Assembly (NCBI GenBank): GCA_965197405.1
Contig: OZ240206.1
Span: forward strand, 1,054,001 to 1,118,000
DNA length: 64,000 nt
Source: G965197405 sp965197405
GTDB taxonomy: Bacteria; Chloroflexota; Dehalococcoidia; Lucifugimonadales; JAGWBF01
Reading direction: 5' to 3'
Notes under the pieces: model-generated
Told to the model about the DNA's origin: nothing
The model's input: only the letters and a program-made list of their open reading frames with translations
Database searches by the model: none
Position numbers and translations under genes: made by a program
In this document: piece after piece, positions 7,984 to 16,287 of the stretch
Position numbering within the stretch: the first letter of the stretch is position 1
Layout of the letters: the number at the start of each line of letters is the position of its first letter

Positions 7984-9423
7984 ATGCTGGACTTGATCAT
8001 TAGAGGAGGCCAGGTAGTAACCCCGGAGGGGGTGGGAAACATGGATGTCGGGGTCCAGGGCGAAAAGATCGCCGCTGTGGCCTTGCCCGGGGCCCTCGAG
8101 GTAGAGGCCCGGAACACCATTGACGCCACCGGCAAAATCGTACTGCCCGGAGGGATCGAGCCTCATACTCACATCGGAATCCCCGTGCCCGAACTGTGGG
8201 CGGGGCGTCCGGAGGTGATAACCCAACCCCCCGAATCGGCCAGCCGCGCCGCTGCTTTCGGAGGAGTCACCACCCTCATAGACTTTTCGGGAGACCTTCC
8301 CATCACTCCCGGTGAAACGCCCTCCACGGACCCGATTACGAAGCAATTGGAGAGTCGAAAGGGAGCCTTCAGCGGACATTCCTACACCGACTTTGCCTTC
8401 CACCACATCCTGGCCGGCGACGTGCAGCCCAGCACCATCGGCGAGATTGGCGAGGCTATCCAGGCAGGGCAAGCCAGCTTCAAAATCTTTACCACCTTCC
8501 ATGCCATTCGCGTCCCCTACGGCAATCTGCTAGCCATTTTCGAGCAGGTATCAAAGAATGGCGGCATAATGGCCGTCCACGCCGAAGAGGACGACATTGT
8601 GATGTACATGACGGAGAAGCTCAAGCGCGAGGGGAACGACCAGGGGTACAACCTTCACCTGGTGCATAACAATATCTCCGAGGACCTGTCCTTCCGCAAA
8701 GTGCTCCGCATGGCCATGCACACCGAGGTGGGAATATACTTTGTCCACGTCACCGCCAAGGAGGGGGTGAGAGCGATAAGGGAGGCCCGGGGGCAGAGTA
8801 TGCCCGTGTACGGTGAGGCCCTTCACAACTATCTCGAGTTCACCCACGAGGACTACAAGAAGCCCAATGGCACCAAGATTCACACCTACCCCGCCATCAA
8901 ATACGCCGATGACCGGGACGCGCTACAGCAAGGGCTGGTGGATGGCCCCATATGCACCACCGCCACCGACGAGTACACCACCGACAAGGCGGCGAAGTTC
9001 TCGGGCCAGAACATAGAGACGGTCTGCGGCGGGCACGCGGGAATCGAAACCCGTATGGCTGTAACCTACGCCAAGCTGGCCGCGGGCGGTCGGATTGGCC
9101 TGGAGCGGTTCGCGGCCATAACCTCCACCAACGCCGCCAAAATCCTTGGGATGTACCCCCAGAAGGGCGCTATCGCCGTGGGCAGCGATGCCGACTTCTG
9201 CCTCTGGGACCCCAGCATAAAGAAGACGTTGAGCTTGGATGACATGCACCACGACGGCGACTATTCCATCTGGGAGGGGTTCGAGTGCCAGGGCTACCCG
9301 GTAATGACCATTCTCCGGGGTAAGGTGATCGTTCAGGACGGCAAGCTGACGGGCAGTTCCTCAGACGGCCAGTGGCTTAGCAGAAAAGTGTCCCCCGGAG
9401 TCCTGGCCCAGCCGGTGTGCTAG
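7984..9423 (+). CDS. D-hydantoinase / dihydropyrimidinase family amidohydrolase
   Basis: A 479-residue cyclic amidohydrolase of the dihydropyrimidinase group, which opens hydantoin or dihydropyrimidine rings using a two-metal centre. Visible ligands and motifs are GIEPHTHIGIP (HxH), the candidate carboxylated lysine in QASFKIFTTF, the histidines in MAVHAEEDD and YFVHVTAKEG, and the aspartate in TTATDEYTTDKAAKF. The start was set at the ATG at 7984, with GAGGAGG at 7965-7971, giving the usual opening MLDLIIRGGQVVTPEG. It sits alone between comEA and the tRNA genes, so the substrate cannot be told from context. The 7786-7983 gap has no gene. Confidence 0.92.
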   Translation: MLDLIIRGGQVVTPEGVGNMDVGVQGEKIAAVALPGALEVEARNTIDATGKIVLPGGIEPHTHIGIPVPELWAGRPEVITQPPESASRAAAFGGVTTLIDFSGDLPITPGETPSTDPITKQLESRKGAFSGHSYTDFAFHHILAGDVQPSTIGEIGEAIQAGQASFKIFTTFHAIRVPYGNLLAIFEQVSKNGGIMAVHAEEDDIVMYMTEKLKREGNDQGYNLHLVHNNISEDLSFRKVLRMAMHTEVGIYFVHVTAKEGVRAIREARGQSMPVYGEALHNYLEFTHEDYKKPNGTKIHTYPAIKYADDRDALQQGLVDGPICTTATDEYTTDKAAKFSGQNIETVCGGHAGIETRMAVTYAKLAAGGRIGLERFAAITSTNAAKILGMYPQKGAIAVGSDADFCLWDPSIKKTLSLDDMHHDGDYSIWEGFECQGYPVMTILRGKVIVQDGKLTGSSSDGQWLSRKVSPGVLAQPVC

Positions 9424-9460
9424 ACCAAAGGCTTGAGACCCGCCGGCAAACATCACAGGC

Positions 9461-9489
9461 TTGCGCGGGTCCTCTGCGCCACATATAAT
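9461..9489 (+). promoter_or_regulatory. Predicted promoter of the tRNA-Val gene
   Basis: TTGCGC at 9461-9466, a 17-base spacer, and a perfect TATAAT at 9484-9489, 24 bases upstream of the mature tRNA-Val 5' end. Confidence 0.75.
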
Positions 9490-9512
9490 TGAAAGGAGCA
9501 ATGGAGGGAAGG

Positions 9513-9588
9513 GGGCGGTTAGCTCAGTGGTTAGAGCGCCTCGTTCACACCGAGGAGGCCAGAGGTTCAAATCCTCTATCGCCCACCA
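9513..9588 (+). tRNA. tRNA-Val (anticodon CAC)
   Basis: The acceptor stem GGGCGGT pairs with ATCGCCC (one G-U). The anticodon stem CCTCG/CGAGG encloses loop TTCACAC, giving anticodon CAC. The T arm is AGAGG-TTCAAAT-CCTCT, and CCA is encoded at 9586-9588. Confidence 0.97.
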
Positions 9589-9667
9589 TCTTTGCAATTA
9601 TCCCGGCGGGGGGGCCGGTGTGGGAAGGCAAAGGCCGCGCACCGCGCTTATACCCAGCCTCAAGTGT

Positions 9668-9753
9668 GCCGAGGTGGCGGAACGGCAGACGCGCTACGTT
9701 CAGGGCGTAGTGCCCGTACGGGCGTGTGGGTTCAAATCCCACCCTCGGCACCA
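9668..9753 (+). tRNA. tRNA-Leu (anticodon CAG)
   Basis: Class II tRNA. The acceptor GCCGAGG pairs with CCTCGGC. The anticodon stem CTACG/CGTAG encloses TTCAGGG, giving anticodon CAG. A long variable arm TGCCCGTACGGGCG forms a hairpin, the T arm is GTGGG-TTCAAAT-CCCAC, and CCA is encoded. Confidence 0.97.
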
Positions 9754-9806
9754 CTATTTGCTTGCACAAGAAAATGCTGGGGGCAGTTGAGCTAAAGGAA
9801 AGTGAG

Positions 9807-10364
9807 ATGGACCAATCTGAGGCAGTCCTACAGGGGTTGCTCTACGTTCTTCAGAAAGACGTATTCCGGACTAAGCTCGTCAAGCTGACATACCTGTTGG
9901 ATGAATCCAACTATCGTCTTCGCGGGCATACCATGACTGGGTTCGCTTATGAATGGGACCACTATGGACCCAACGCAGAAGGCAATGCGATAGTGTCCAA
10001 ATTGGACGAGATGGTAGAGACAGGCTCAGTTAGTACGAGAGTCTCACGGACGCCCTATGGCAATAGCGCGTATAACTACCGGGTTGCGCCTAGTTATGAC
10101 CCTTCCAGCTTACCCCTCTCCAACGACGATTGGATTGAGATCTGTACTGCGGTCCATAAATATGGTGCGATGAATACGAGGCAGATAGTTCGCGCATCCA
10201 AGTCCACCGCACCGGTGCTAAAGGGCCGTCAGCACGAGACGTTAGAGTTCGAACAAGACCCGCCACTGACGCCGGAAGACATCGAGCGCGACCCTTTCTG
10301 GAAGGAAACTCTCGCGGCGATGGCGGACACGTCGGAACGCATCACCATAGAGGAGTTGCGATAA
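9807..10364 (+). CDS. Panacea/SocA-domain (DUF4065) antitoxin candidate
   Basis: A 185-residue protein whose first ~110 residues match the pattern of the Panacea (SocA, DUF4065) domain: LLYVLQKDVFRTKLVKLTYL, then FAYEWDHYGPNAEGN, then a winged-helix-like stretch to VHKYGAMNTRQIVRASK. Panacea proteins are known antitoxins that neutralise diverse partner toxins. The ATG at 9807 has AAGGAAAG upstream. The frame extends back into tRNA-Leu, which cannot be coding there. A 90-residue gene follows after four bases, the arrangement expected of a toxin-antitoxin pair. The whole pair lies between two tRNA genes. Confidence 0.82.
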   Translation: MDQSEAVLQGLLYVLQKDVFRTKLVKLTYLLDESNYRLRGHTMTGFAYEWDHYGPNAEGNAIVSKLDEMVETGSVSTRVSRTPYGNSAYNYRVAPSYDPSSLPLSNDDWIEICTAVHKYGAMNTRQIVRASKSTAPVLKGRQHETLEFEQDPPLTPEDIERDPFWKETLAAMADTSERITIEELR

Positions 10365-10368
10365 AAGG

Positions 10369-10641
10369 GTGGCTAACCGGCTAAGCCTTAGCAGCGGAGG
10401 TCCCGCCGCTACATTCTACAACTCTCTAAACCCGGAGGAACGCAGGTCCTTGGACGTGGCCCTTGAGTACATCAGGGATGTTCCCTTCGAGCATGGCGGC
10501 ATAATTACGAAACGGTTCATGTCGCCACTGATGATATATGTCTATGAAGACGCCGAATGGAAGATTTCATACGGTCTATCATTCCGCCCAGGCCACTACA
10601 CCGAGTACGACATCGGTATCTGGTCAATCGCCCGTGTGTGA
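10369..10641 (+). CDS. Small partner protein of the Panacea gene, candidate toxin
   Basis: A 90-residue protein starting with GTG at 10369, four bases after the antitoxin stop. It contains NPEERRSLDVALEYIRDVPF, then KRFMSPLMIYVYEDAEWKIS and ends YDIGIWSIARV. The length and the beta-rich C-terminal half ending in I-x-R-V resemble small RelE/ParE- or BrnT-like toxins, but I do not recognise a specific family. A toxic role is inferred from its position downstream of a Panacea gene. It ends 41 bases before tRNA-Arg. Confidence 0.65.
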   Translation: MANRLSLSSGGPAATFYNSLNPEERRSLDVALEYIRDVPFEHGGIITKRFMSPLMIYVYEDAEWKISYGLSFRPGHYTEYDIGIWSIARV

Positions 10642-10660
10642 CCGATGGAAATACCAATAT

Positions 10661-10677
10661 GTACCCCTCAGGGGTAC
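10661..10677. other. Perfect hairpin before tRNA-Arg
   Basis: GTACCCC-TCA-GGGGTAC is a 7-bp perfect stem with a three-base loop. It lacks a T tract, so it may be a processing or end signal for the toxin-antitoxin transcript rather than a classic terminator. Confidence 0.55.
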
Positions 10678-10682
10678 GAAAA

Positions 10683-10759
10683 GCGCTTGTAGCTCAGCTG
10701 GATAGAGCGCAGCCCTGCGGAGGCTGAGGCCGTGGGTTCGAGTCCCGCCAAGCGCGCCA
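10683..10759 (+). tRNA. tRNA-Arg (anticodon GCG)
   Basis: The acceptor GCGCTTG pairs with CAAGCGC. The anticodon stem CAGCC/GGCTG encloses CTGCGGA, giving anticodon GCG. The T arm is GTGGG-TTCGAGT-CCCGC, the discriminator is G and CCA is encoded. Confidence 0.97.
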
Positions 10760-10885
10760 CCAAAATATCCCCTGGAGATTGCCAGAGAAAGCACCTCAAC
10801 TCCTCCACCCCACCGCTTGGGCCGGCAAGGCCGTCCCAGCACCCGCACGAGACCGAGGGTCTTTCGATTTTCAAGGATTCATCCT

Positions 10886-10950
10886 GTCATTCCCGCGAAA
10901 GCGGGAATCCACCACTTGGTACACGGGACTCCTGCTTTCGCAGGAGTGAC
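10886..10950. repeat. REP-like paired hairpins
   Basis: ATTCCCGCGAAAGCGGGAAT followed after about 20 bases by ACTCCTGCTTTCGCAGGAGT, framed by GTC and GAC. It is the clearest copy of the palindrome family in the window. The 10760-11090 gap holds this and the trpS promoter and no gene. Confidence 0.8.
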
Positions 10951-11006
10951 GAAAAGTATCGCCGATATAGGGGAACCTAATGGCCCCACACGAGACCATC
11001 CAATTC

Positions 11007-11035
11007 TTGCAACCTCGGCGCGCTACCCTTATACT
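11007..11035 (+). promoter_or_regulatory. Predicted promoter of trpS
   Basis: TTGCAA at 11007-11012, a 17-base spacer, TATACT at 11030-11035. The same two hexamers and spacing precede nusA at 22644. Confidence 0.72.
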
Positions 11036-11090
11036 CTTATAAGCTCGTCTACGGCATCGCACATCCAGCATAGATTCAGAGGCTTTCGCT

Positions 11091-12089
11091 ATGGAACAGG
11101 AAGGACGTATATTCTCCGGAATGCGCCCCACAGGGCGTCTTCACATAGGCAATTACCTGGGGGCGCTGAAAAACTGGGTTGACCTCCAGCAGAGCTACCA
11201 GTGCATCTACTGCGCCGTGGATGTTCACGCCCTCACCACCGTCACCTCTCCCGGGGATACAAAGGAGATACAACCCAACATACAAGAGATGGTGCTGGAC
11301 TGGCTGGCGGCGGGTCTGGACCCGGAGCGCAGCACCGTCTTTGTACAGTCCCATGTGCCGGAAGTGATGGTTCTTCATACCCTCCTCAGCATGGTGACGC
11401 CCCTGGGGTGGCTCATGCGGGTGCCCACCTTCAAGGAGAAGGTTCGCCAGATGAGCGAGACCGAGGAGAGCGTCAACTATGGGCTGGTGGGCTATCCCGT
11501 GCTCCAGACCGCGGACATAATCCTGTACAAGGCCAACCTGGTCCCGGTTGGAGAAGACCAGCTTCCCCACCTGGAGCTGTCCAGGGAGATAGTACGGCGC
11601 TTCAACAACCTGTTCGGCTATACCTTCCCCGAGCCCCAGGCCAGGCTCACCGAGGACCCCCTCATCGTCGGCCTTGACGGGCAGCAGAAGATGAGCAAAA
11701 GCCTGGACAATCACGTAGATATAGCCTCTACCGCCGAGGAAACCCGCAAGAGGGTGCTGAGCGCCTTTACCGACCCCCAGCGCACCCGACGGAATATACC
11801 TGGGAGGCCCTCGGTGTGCAACGTGTACTCCCTCCATAAAATCTTTAACCCGGGGGAAGTGGACGTGGTCTACGAGGAGTGCACCACGGCCCAAAGGGGG
11901 TGCGTGGAGTGCAAGGGACAGCTTGCCGACGGGATAAACGGCTACCTGGAGTCCCTTCGTGAGAAGCGCCGGGAGTACGAGGCCCGGCCCGACTACGTCA
12001 CGGAGGTGCTGGCCGAAGGCGCGAAGAGGGCCAAAGTCATCGCCCAGGAGACCATAGCCGAAGTCAAAGAGAAGATGGGCCTGGCCTAG
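11091..12089 (+). CDS. trpS: Tryptophanyl-tRNA synthetase
   Basis: A 332-residue class I synthetase that charges tRNA-Trp. It shows GMRPTGRLHIGNYLGAL (HIGH-like HIGN at residues 18-21), YPVLQTADIILYKANLVPVG near 135-154, and GQQKMSKSLDN with KMSKS at residues 200-204. The length is normal for the bacterial enzyme. The start at 11091 gives the usual short lead before the Rossmann fold. An inositol-phosphatase-like gene follows almost directly and is probably co-transcribed. A large antisense open frame over this gene is a shadow. Confidence 0.97.
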   Translation: MEQEGRIFSGMRPTGRLHIGNYLGALKNWVDLQQSYQCIYCAVDVHALTTVTSPGDTKEIQPNIQEMVLDWLAAGLDPERSTVFVQSHVPEVMVLHTLLSMVTPLGWLMRVPTFKEKVRQMSETEESVNYGLVGYPVLQTADIILYKANLVPVGEDQLPHLELSREIVRRFNNLFGYTFPEPQARLTEDPLIVGLDGQQKMSKSLDNHVDIASTAEETRKRVLSAFTDPQRTRRNIPGRPSVCNVYSLHKIFNPGEVDVVYEECTTAQRGCVECKGQLADGINGYLESLREKRREYEARPDYVTEVLAEGAKRAKVIAQETIAEVKEKMGLA

Positions 12090-12113
12090 TTGAGAAGGTC
12101 CGATTTTCATTCC

Positions 12114-12953
12114 ATGCCGGACCCCTCTCGAGACGAGCCTTCGCCCGTGTCCATTCCTCTATCCGCCAGTGGCCGTGACGCTCTCACGGTAGCTGTCGAG
12201 GCGGCCCACAGCGCCGGCGAGGTAATCCGGGACCGGTTCCACACCCTCAAGGAAATCAGCTTCAAGGGCCGCGCCAACGTGGTGACGGACGTGGACGTCT
12301 TGGCTGAGAAGGCAGCCCTCCAGCTGCTCAGGGACGAGTACCCCGACTTTGGCATCCTCTCCGAGGAGTCGGAGCCTGTAGTCACAGGGTCAAGCTACAC
12401 ATGGGTGATAGACCCCCTGGACGGCACCCGGAACTACGCCTCGGGGATACCCCATGTCGCGGTGGTGGTAGCGCTGGCGCTGGAGGGAGAGGTGGTCCTC
12501 GGCGTGACCTACGACCCCATACGTGAGGAGGTCTTCTCTGCCGAAAAGGGCAGAGGCGCCTACCTCAACGGCACTCTCATATCCGTCTCACCGAGAGAGC
12601 AGATACCCGAATGCCTGCTGGGGTTCGACATGGGCTACGTGGACGAGAAGGCGGTAATGGCGCTGGATATGATCAAAGCCCTCTGGCCGGGGATGCAGAG
12701 CATTCGAATCATGGGGTCCAGCGCCCTGGGGCTGGCCTACGCCGCCTGTGGCCGCGTGGACATATACTTCCACCACCACCTGGCCCCCTGGGACCTGGCC
12801 TCGGGCCTGTTGCTGCTGTCCGAGGCCGGCGGCACGGTCGTGGACCGCCACGGGAGCGCTGCTACCCTTGAGAGCGAGAGCGTCATCGCCTCAAGCCCCC
12901 GTCTGGTCAGCCAGTTCCTCAGGGCCACCGAGGGCCTGGAGTGGCGCAAGTAG
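12114..12953 (+). CDS. Inositol monophosphatase family protein (SuhB/IMPase-like)
   Basis: About 279 residues of the Mg-dependent sugar or inositol phosphatase family. Metal-binding motifs are in order: FGILSEESEPV, VIDPLDGTRNYASGIPH (DPxDGT) and APWDLASGLLLLSEAGG (WDxAxG). Family members act on inositol-1-phosphate, fructose bisphosphate, histidinol phosphate or adenosine bisphosphates, and the exact substrate is not evident. The start is uncertain: TTG at 12090, directly after trpS, gives eight more residues, whereas ATG at 12114 was preferred. It follows trpS without a gap and probably shares its transcript. Confidence 0.88.
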   Translation: MPDPSRDEPSPVSIPLSASGRDALTVAVEAAHSAGEVIRDRFHTLKEISFKGRANVVTDVDVLAEKAALQLLRDEYPDFGILSEESEPVVTGSSYTWVIDPLDGTRNYASGIPHVAVVVALALEGEVVLGVTYDPIREEVFSAEKGRGAYLNGTLISVSPREQIPECLLGFDMGYVDEKAVMALDMIKALWPGMQSIRIMGSSALGLAYAACGRVDIYFHHHLAPWDLASGLLLLSEAGGTVVDRHGSAATLESESVIASSPRLVSQFLRATEGLEWRK

Positions 12954-12984
12954 CCCCGGTAAAATAACCAGGGAGGTAACGAGT

Positions 12985-13536
12985 ATGGCCCGATTACCCG
13001 AGGTCAGCAGAGAGCAGCTAAAACCCGAGGAACAGCCCCTCTTCGACGAAATCGTCGCGAGCCGTGGCGGTGTAAGGGGGCCTTATGGTATGCTCCTCCA
13101 CAGCCCGCAGCTCGCCTCCCGAGTGGCCGCCACGGGCGCGTACGTGCGCTTCGACTCCGATTTCCTGCCGAACGCGCTGAAAGAGGTGGCAATCCTGGCC
13201 ACGGCGAGGGAGATCGAGTCCCAGTACGAGTTCACCGCCCATGCCCGCCTGGCCCGGGAGGCCGGAGTCTCCGAGGACACCATTAGCGCCATCGCCCAGG
13301 GTACTGCGCCCCAGGGCCTCTCCGGAGACGAGGAGACGGTGGCCCGCTACGTCCAGGAGCTCCTGCGAGACCACAAGATCACCGACGCCACCTTTAACGC
13401 GGTCAAGGACCGCTTCGGGGTGCAGGAGACGGTAGAGCTGACGGGGCTTATAGGCCACTACGTGCTGGTAGGCCAGGTCCTGGCAGCCTTCGAGGTCGAG
13501 TTGGCGCCCGGAGTGGCCCCGGAGCTGCCCCTGTGA
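12985..13536 (+). CDS. Carboxymuconolactone decarboxylase-like (CMD) protein
   Basis: 183 residues of the AhpD/CMD-like helical family, with LFDEIVASRGGVRGPYGMLL, then VAILATAREIESQYEFTAHARLAREAG across the conserved Glu/His region and GLIGHYVLVGQVLAAFEV near the C terminus. It lacks the CxxC pair of AhpD peroxidases, so a redox role is unlikely and a lyase or hydrolase-type role more plausible. The ATG at 12985 has GGGAGG upstream. The stop overlaps the GTG of the following CoA-transferase (GTGA), pointing to translational coupling. A close paralogue lies at 38678-39226 and shares the segment ending PELPL. Confidence 0.88.
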   Translation: MARLPEVSREQLKPEEQPLFDEIVASRGGVRGPYGMLLHSPQLASRVAATGAYVRFDSDFLPNALKEVAILATAREIESQYEFTAHARLAREAGVSEDTISAIAQGTAPQGLSGDEETVARYVQELLRDHKITDATFNAVKDRFGVQETVELTGLIGHYVLVGQVLAAFEVELAPGVAPELPL

Positions 13537-14813
13537 GCCTGGTCCCGCCGGAGTCCCCCGGGGCCGCCGGCGCAGAGCTTCTCCTCAGTCCCTATCGCGT
13601 CCTCGACCTCACCGACGAGCGCGGCCTCCTCTGCGGCAAGATTCTGGCCGACCTGGGGGCCGACGTTATCCAGGTGGAGCCTCCCGACGGCAGCGCTGCA
13701 AGGCGCATCGGCCCCTTCTACAAGGACCACGTCCACCCGGAAAAGAGCCTCTTCTGGTGGGCCTACGCGGTCAACAAGCGGGGCATCACTCTGGACCTGC
13801 ACACTGCCGACGGCCAGGACCTCTTGAAAAGGCTGGTGAAGGACGCCCACTTCCTGATTGAGTCCTTCCCTCCTGGGCATCTGGACAGCCTGGGCCTTGG
13901 CCATAAGGACCTGGAGGCCATCAATCCGGGCCTTGTCATGGTGTCCATAACCCCCTTCGGACAGGATGGGCCTTACGCCCACTACAAAGCCTCGGACATT
14001 GTGGGCATGGCTATGGGGGGCTTCATGTACCTGACCGGCGACGGCGACCGTCCTCCCCTGCGGGTGGGGTTCCCCCAGTTCTACCTCCACGGCGCCGCGG
14101 CTGCGGCTACGGGGGCCATGATTGCCCACACCCACCGCGCCCTCACCGGCCAGGGCCAGCATGTAGACGTCTCCTGCCAGCAGGCCGTGGCAAAGACCCT
14201 GGCCCACGCTCCACAAAGCTGGGACATTGAGGGCGTGGCTATCAGGCGCATGGGAGTCTACCGCCAGACTTCCGAGGAGACGCTGGTGCGCATCAACTGG
14301 CCCTGCAAGGACGGCTATGTGAACTACATGCTCCAGGGAGGGTCCGTCGCCAGGAGCACCCGCGCCCTGCTGGAGTGGATGGAAGAGGAGGGCATGGGCG
14401 ACGATGGACTGGATTCGGTCAACTGGGAGGAGCTGGGCTACGGCCAGATTCGCGGCGAAATCATGGAAAAGGCCACGGCGCCCCTGGAACGCTTCTTCAA
14501 CGCTCATACCAGGGCCGAGCTTGCGAAAGGTGGCATAGACCGGCGCATCCTGCTGTTCCCCGTGGCCACTCCCAGCGAGATTCTCAGCCATCCCCACCTC
14601 AATGCCCGAGGCTACTTCAAAAAGATGCTCCACCCGGAGCTTGGCAGCCCTGTGACGTACCCGGGGGTCTTCGTGAAGGACCAGGAAGGGCAGAGAGTCG
14701 GCCTGCGCAGGCGACCGCCACTGGTAGGGGAGCACAACGAGGATATTTATCATGGGGAGATGGGCATCACGCCGGAGGAGTTGGCTACGCTGAAAGAGGG
14801 CGGGGTGATATGA
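13533..14813 (+). CDS. Family III CoA-transferase (CaiB/BaiF), catalytic Asp present
   Basis: A 426-residue family III CoA-transferase, which moves CoA between acyl groups through an aspartyl-CoA anhydride intermediate. It has the typical YRVLDLTDERGLLCGKILAD opening, GADVIQVEPP, NKRGITLDL, and the active-site region FGQDGPYAHYKASDIVGMAM, where Asp155 aligns with the family nucleophile. Start GTG at 13533 overlaps the CMD stop, and the stop overlaps the ATG of a second family III protein. The pair may act as one heteromeric enzyme. The acyl substrate cannot be read from sequence. Confidence 0.93.
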   Translation: MSLVPPESPGAAGAELLLSPYRVLDLTDERGLLCGKILADLGADVIQVEPPDGSAARRIGPFYKDHVHPEKSLFWWAYAVNKRGITLDLHTADGQDLLKRLVKDAHFLIESFPPGHLDSLGLGHKDLEAINPGLVMVSITPFGQDGPYAHYKASDIVGMAMGGFMYLTGDGDRPPLRVGFPQFYLHGAAAAATGAMIAHTHRALTGQGQHVDVSCQQAVAKTLAHAPQSWDIEGVAIRRMGVYRQTSEETLVRINWPCKDGYVNYMLQGGSVARSTRALLEWMEEEGMGDDGLDSVNWEELGYGQIRGEIMEKATAPLERFFNAHTRAELAKGGIDRRILLFPVATPSEILSHPHLNARGYFKKMLHPELGSPVTYPGVFVKDQEGQRVGLRRRPPLVGEHNEDIYHGEMGITPEELATLKEGGVI

Positions 14814-16036
14814 TGGCCCAGCAGCAGGCCCTTGAGGGGCTGAAGGTGCTGGACTTCTGCTGGGTGGTCGTGGGGCCAATGACCACCAAATACATGGCGG
14901 AGCACGGCGCTACAGTCGTGAGGGTGGAGTCGTCCAAGAGGCCGGAGACGCTCCGGGGGGCCGCTCCATTTAGAGACGGCGTCTCCGGCATAAACCGCAG
15001 CGCCTACTTCGCCAACAACAACCCCGACAAGCTCGGCGTCACCATTGACATGCGCCACCCCAAAGCCAGGGACCTGGTGTTGCGCATGGCCTCCTGGGCA
15101 GACCTGGTCACGGAGAACTTCACCCCCGGCACCATGGAAAGCTGGGGACTGGGATACCAGCAGCTAAGGGAGGCGAACCCCCACATAGTCATGTTCAGCG
15201 CCTCCATGCTGGGGAGGGGTGGCCCCCTGGAGCGCCAGCCCGGTTTCGGGCCTGTCCTCTCTTCCCTGGCGGGTCTGACCCACATCACCGGCTGGCCCGA
15301 CCGGGACCCGGTAAACCCCTATGGAGCCTACACCGACTTTATCATCCCCCGCTTCGCCGTGGCCTCCATCCTGGCGGCCCTCGAATACACCCGGCGGACG
15401 GGCGAAGGGGTCCACCTGGATATGTCCCAGCTCGAAGCCTCCATTCACTTCTCCGCCCCCTTTCTACTGGACTATGCGGTAAATGGCAGGGAGCAGGGCC
15501 GCATGGGCAACAGAGACCCAGGCGGAGCGCCTCACGGGGCCTACCCCTGCAAGGGCGAAGACCGCTGGGTGGCTATCGCCTGCTCCACCGATGAGGAGTG
15601 GCACGCTCTGCGACGGGTTATCTCCTCAGAGGGCCAGGGCTGGGCCTATGAGGAGCGCTTCGACACTCTCCTGGGCCGCAAGTCCTGGGAGGATGAGCTG
15701 GACTGGCTAATCGGTGAGTGGACGAGGGAGTGGGACGCCAGGGAGCTTATGAATACCCTCCAGGGGGCGGGCGTGCCTGCGGGCATGGTGAACAACCCCC
15801 GCGACCTGTTCGAGGATGCCCAGCTGAGACACAGGCGTCATTTCCAGTACCTGGACCACCCGGAAATAGGCCCCTACGCCAGCGACCGGAGCGAGTTTAA
15901 TCTCTCCCGGACGCCGGGAAGCCTTGGCAGGCCGGCCCCCCGCATTGGAGAGCACACCGAGCACGTTCTGAGGGATATAATCGGCCTATCGGAGGAGGAG
16001 TACCGGTCCCTCGAAAGCGATGGCGCGCTGGAGTAG
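14810..16036 (+). CDS. Family III CoA-transferase paralogue without the active-site Asp
   Basis: 408 residues with clear family III landmarks: GLKVLDFCWVVVGPMTTKYM, GATVVRVESS, DKLGVTIDMRHP and GEGVHLDMSQLEA. In the active-site segment, RGGPLERQPGFGPVLSSLAG, Gly147 stands where the nucleophilic Asp is expected (compare Asp155 of the upstream partner). The ATG at 14810 overlaps the upstream stop as ATGA. The arrangement resembles heteromeric family III enzymes such as benzylsuccinate CoA-transferase, in which related subunits are paired. I infer a non-catalytic or specialised subunit rather than a second independent enzyme. Confidence 0.9.
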   Translation: MMAQQQALEGLKVLDFCWVVVGPMTTKYMAEHGATVVRVESSKRPETLRGAAPFRDGVSGINRSAYFANNNPDKLGVTIDMRHPKARDLVLRMASWADLVTENFTPGTMESWGLGYQQLREANPHIVMFSASMLGRGGPLERQPGFGPVLSSLAGLTHITGWPDRDPVNPYGAYTDFIIPRFAVASILAALEYTRRTGEGVHLDMSQLEASIHFSAPFLLDYAVNGREQGRMGNRDPGGAPHGAYPCKGEDRWVAIACSTDEEWHALRRVISSEGQGWAYEERFDTLLGRKSWEDELDWLIGEWTREWDARELMNTLQGAGVPAGMVNNPRDLFEDAQLRHRRHFQYLDHPEIGPYASDRSEFNLSRTPGSLGRPAPRIGEHTEHVLRDIIGLSEEEYRSLESDGALE

Positions 16037-16061
16037 CCTACAGTTGTTGATGTTATTCCCA

Positions 16062-16271
16062 GAGCCTTTCACTCTCCGCGTTAGGTGAACACAGACCTGC
16101 CCGCACCCGACAGGCCCCCGCCGCGTGTCGTTCTGAGGAGCGGAGCGACGAAGAATCTAAAATGGTGCCCAACAAAAATCGGAATCAAGGCGGCACGATC
16201 CAGAACAAGGCCACGGCTAGCCAGGACTTTAGACCCCTCGCTCCGCTCGGGGTGACAATTGACAGACCCTA
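16062..16271. repeat. MITE-like element, inner module A
   Basis: The outer ends are GAGCCTTTCACTCT on the left and ATTGACAGACCCT on the right. The inner module (16127-16256) ends with inverted arms: a GTCGTTCTGAGGAGCGGAGC-type arm followed by GAATCTAAAA, and TTTAGACCCCTCGCTCCGCT-type sequence ending GGGGTGAC. The core (TCGGAATCAAGG, CCAGAACAAGG) recurs inverted at 40302-40426 and direct at 50862-51019. There is no gene between 16037 and 16287. Confidence 0.75.
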
Positions 16272-16287
16272 ACGGTATCCCGCCGGC

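Noticed and set aside
11076..12110. Long minus-strand open frame over trpS
   Set aside because: Antisense shadow of a certain trpS; its translation is low-complexity and matches no family.
13458..14879. 473-codon minus-strand frame over the CoA-transferase gene
   Set aside because: Antisense shadow caused by high GC; the plus-strand frame has clear family motifs and coupled start/stop.
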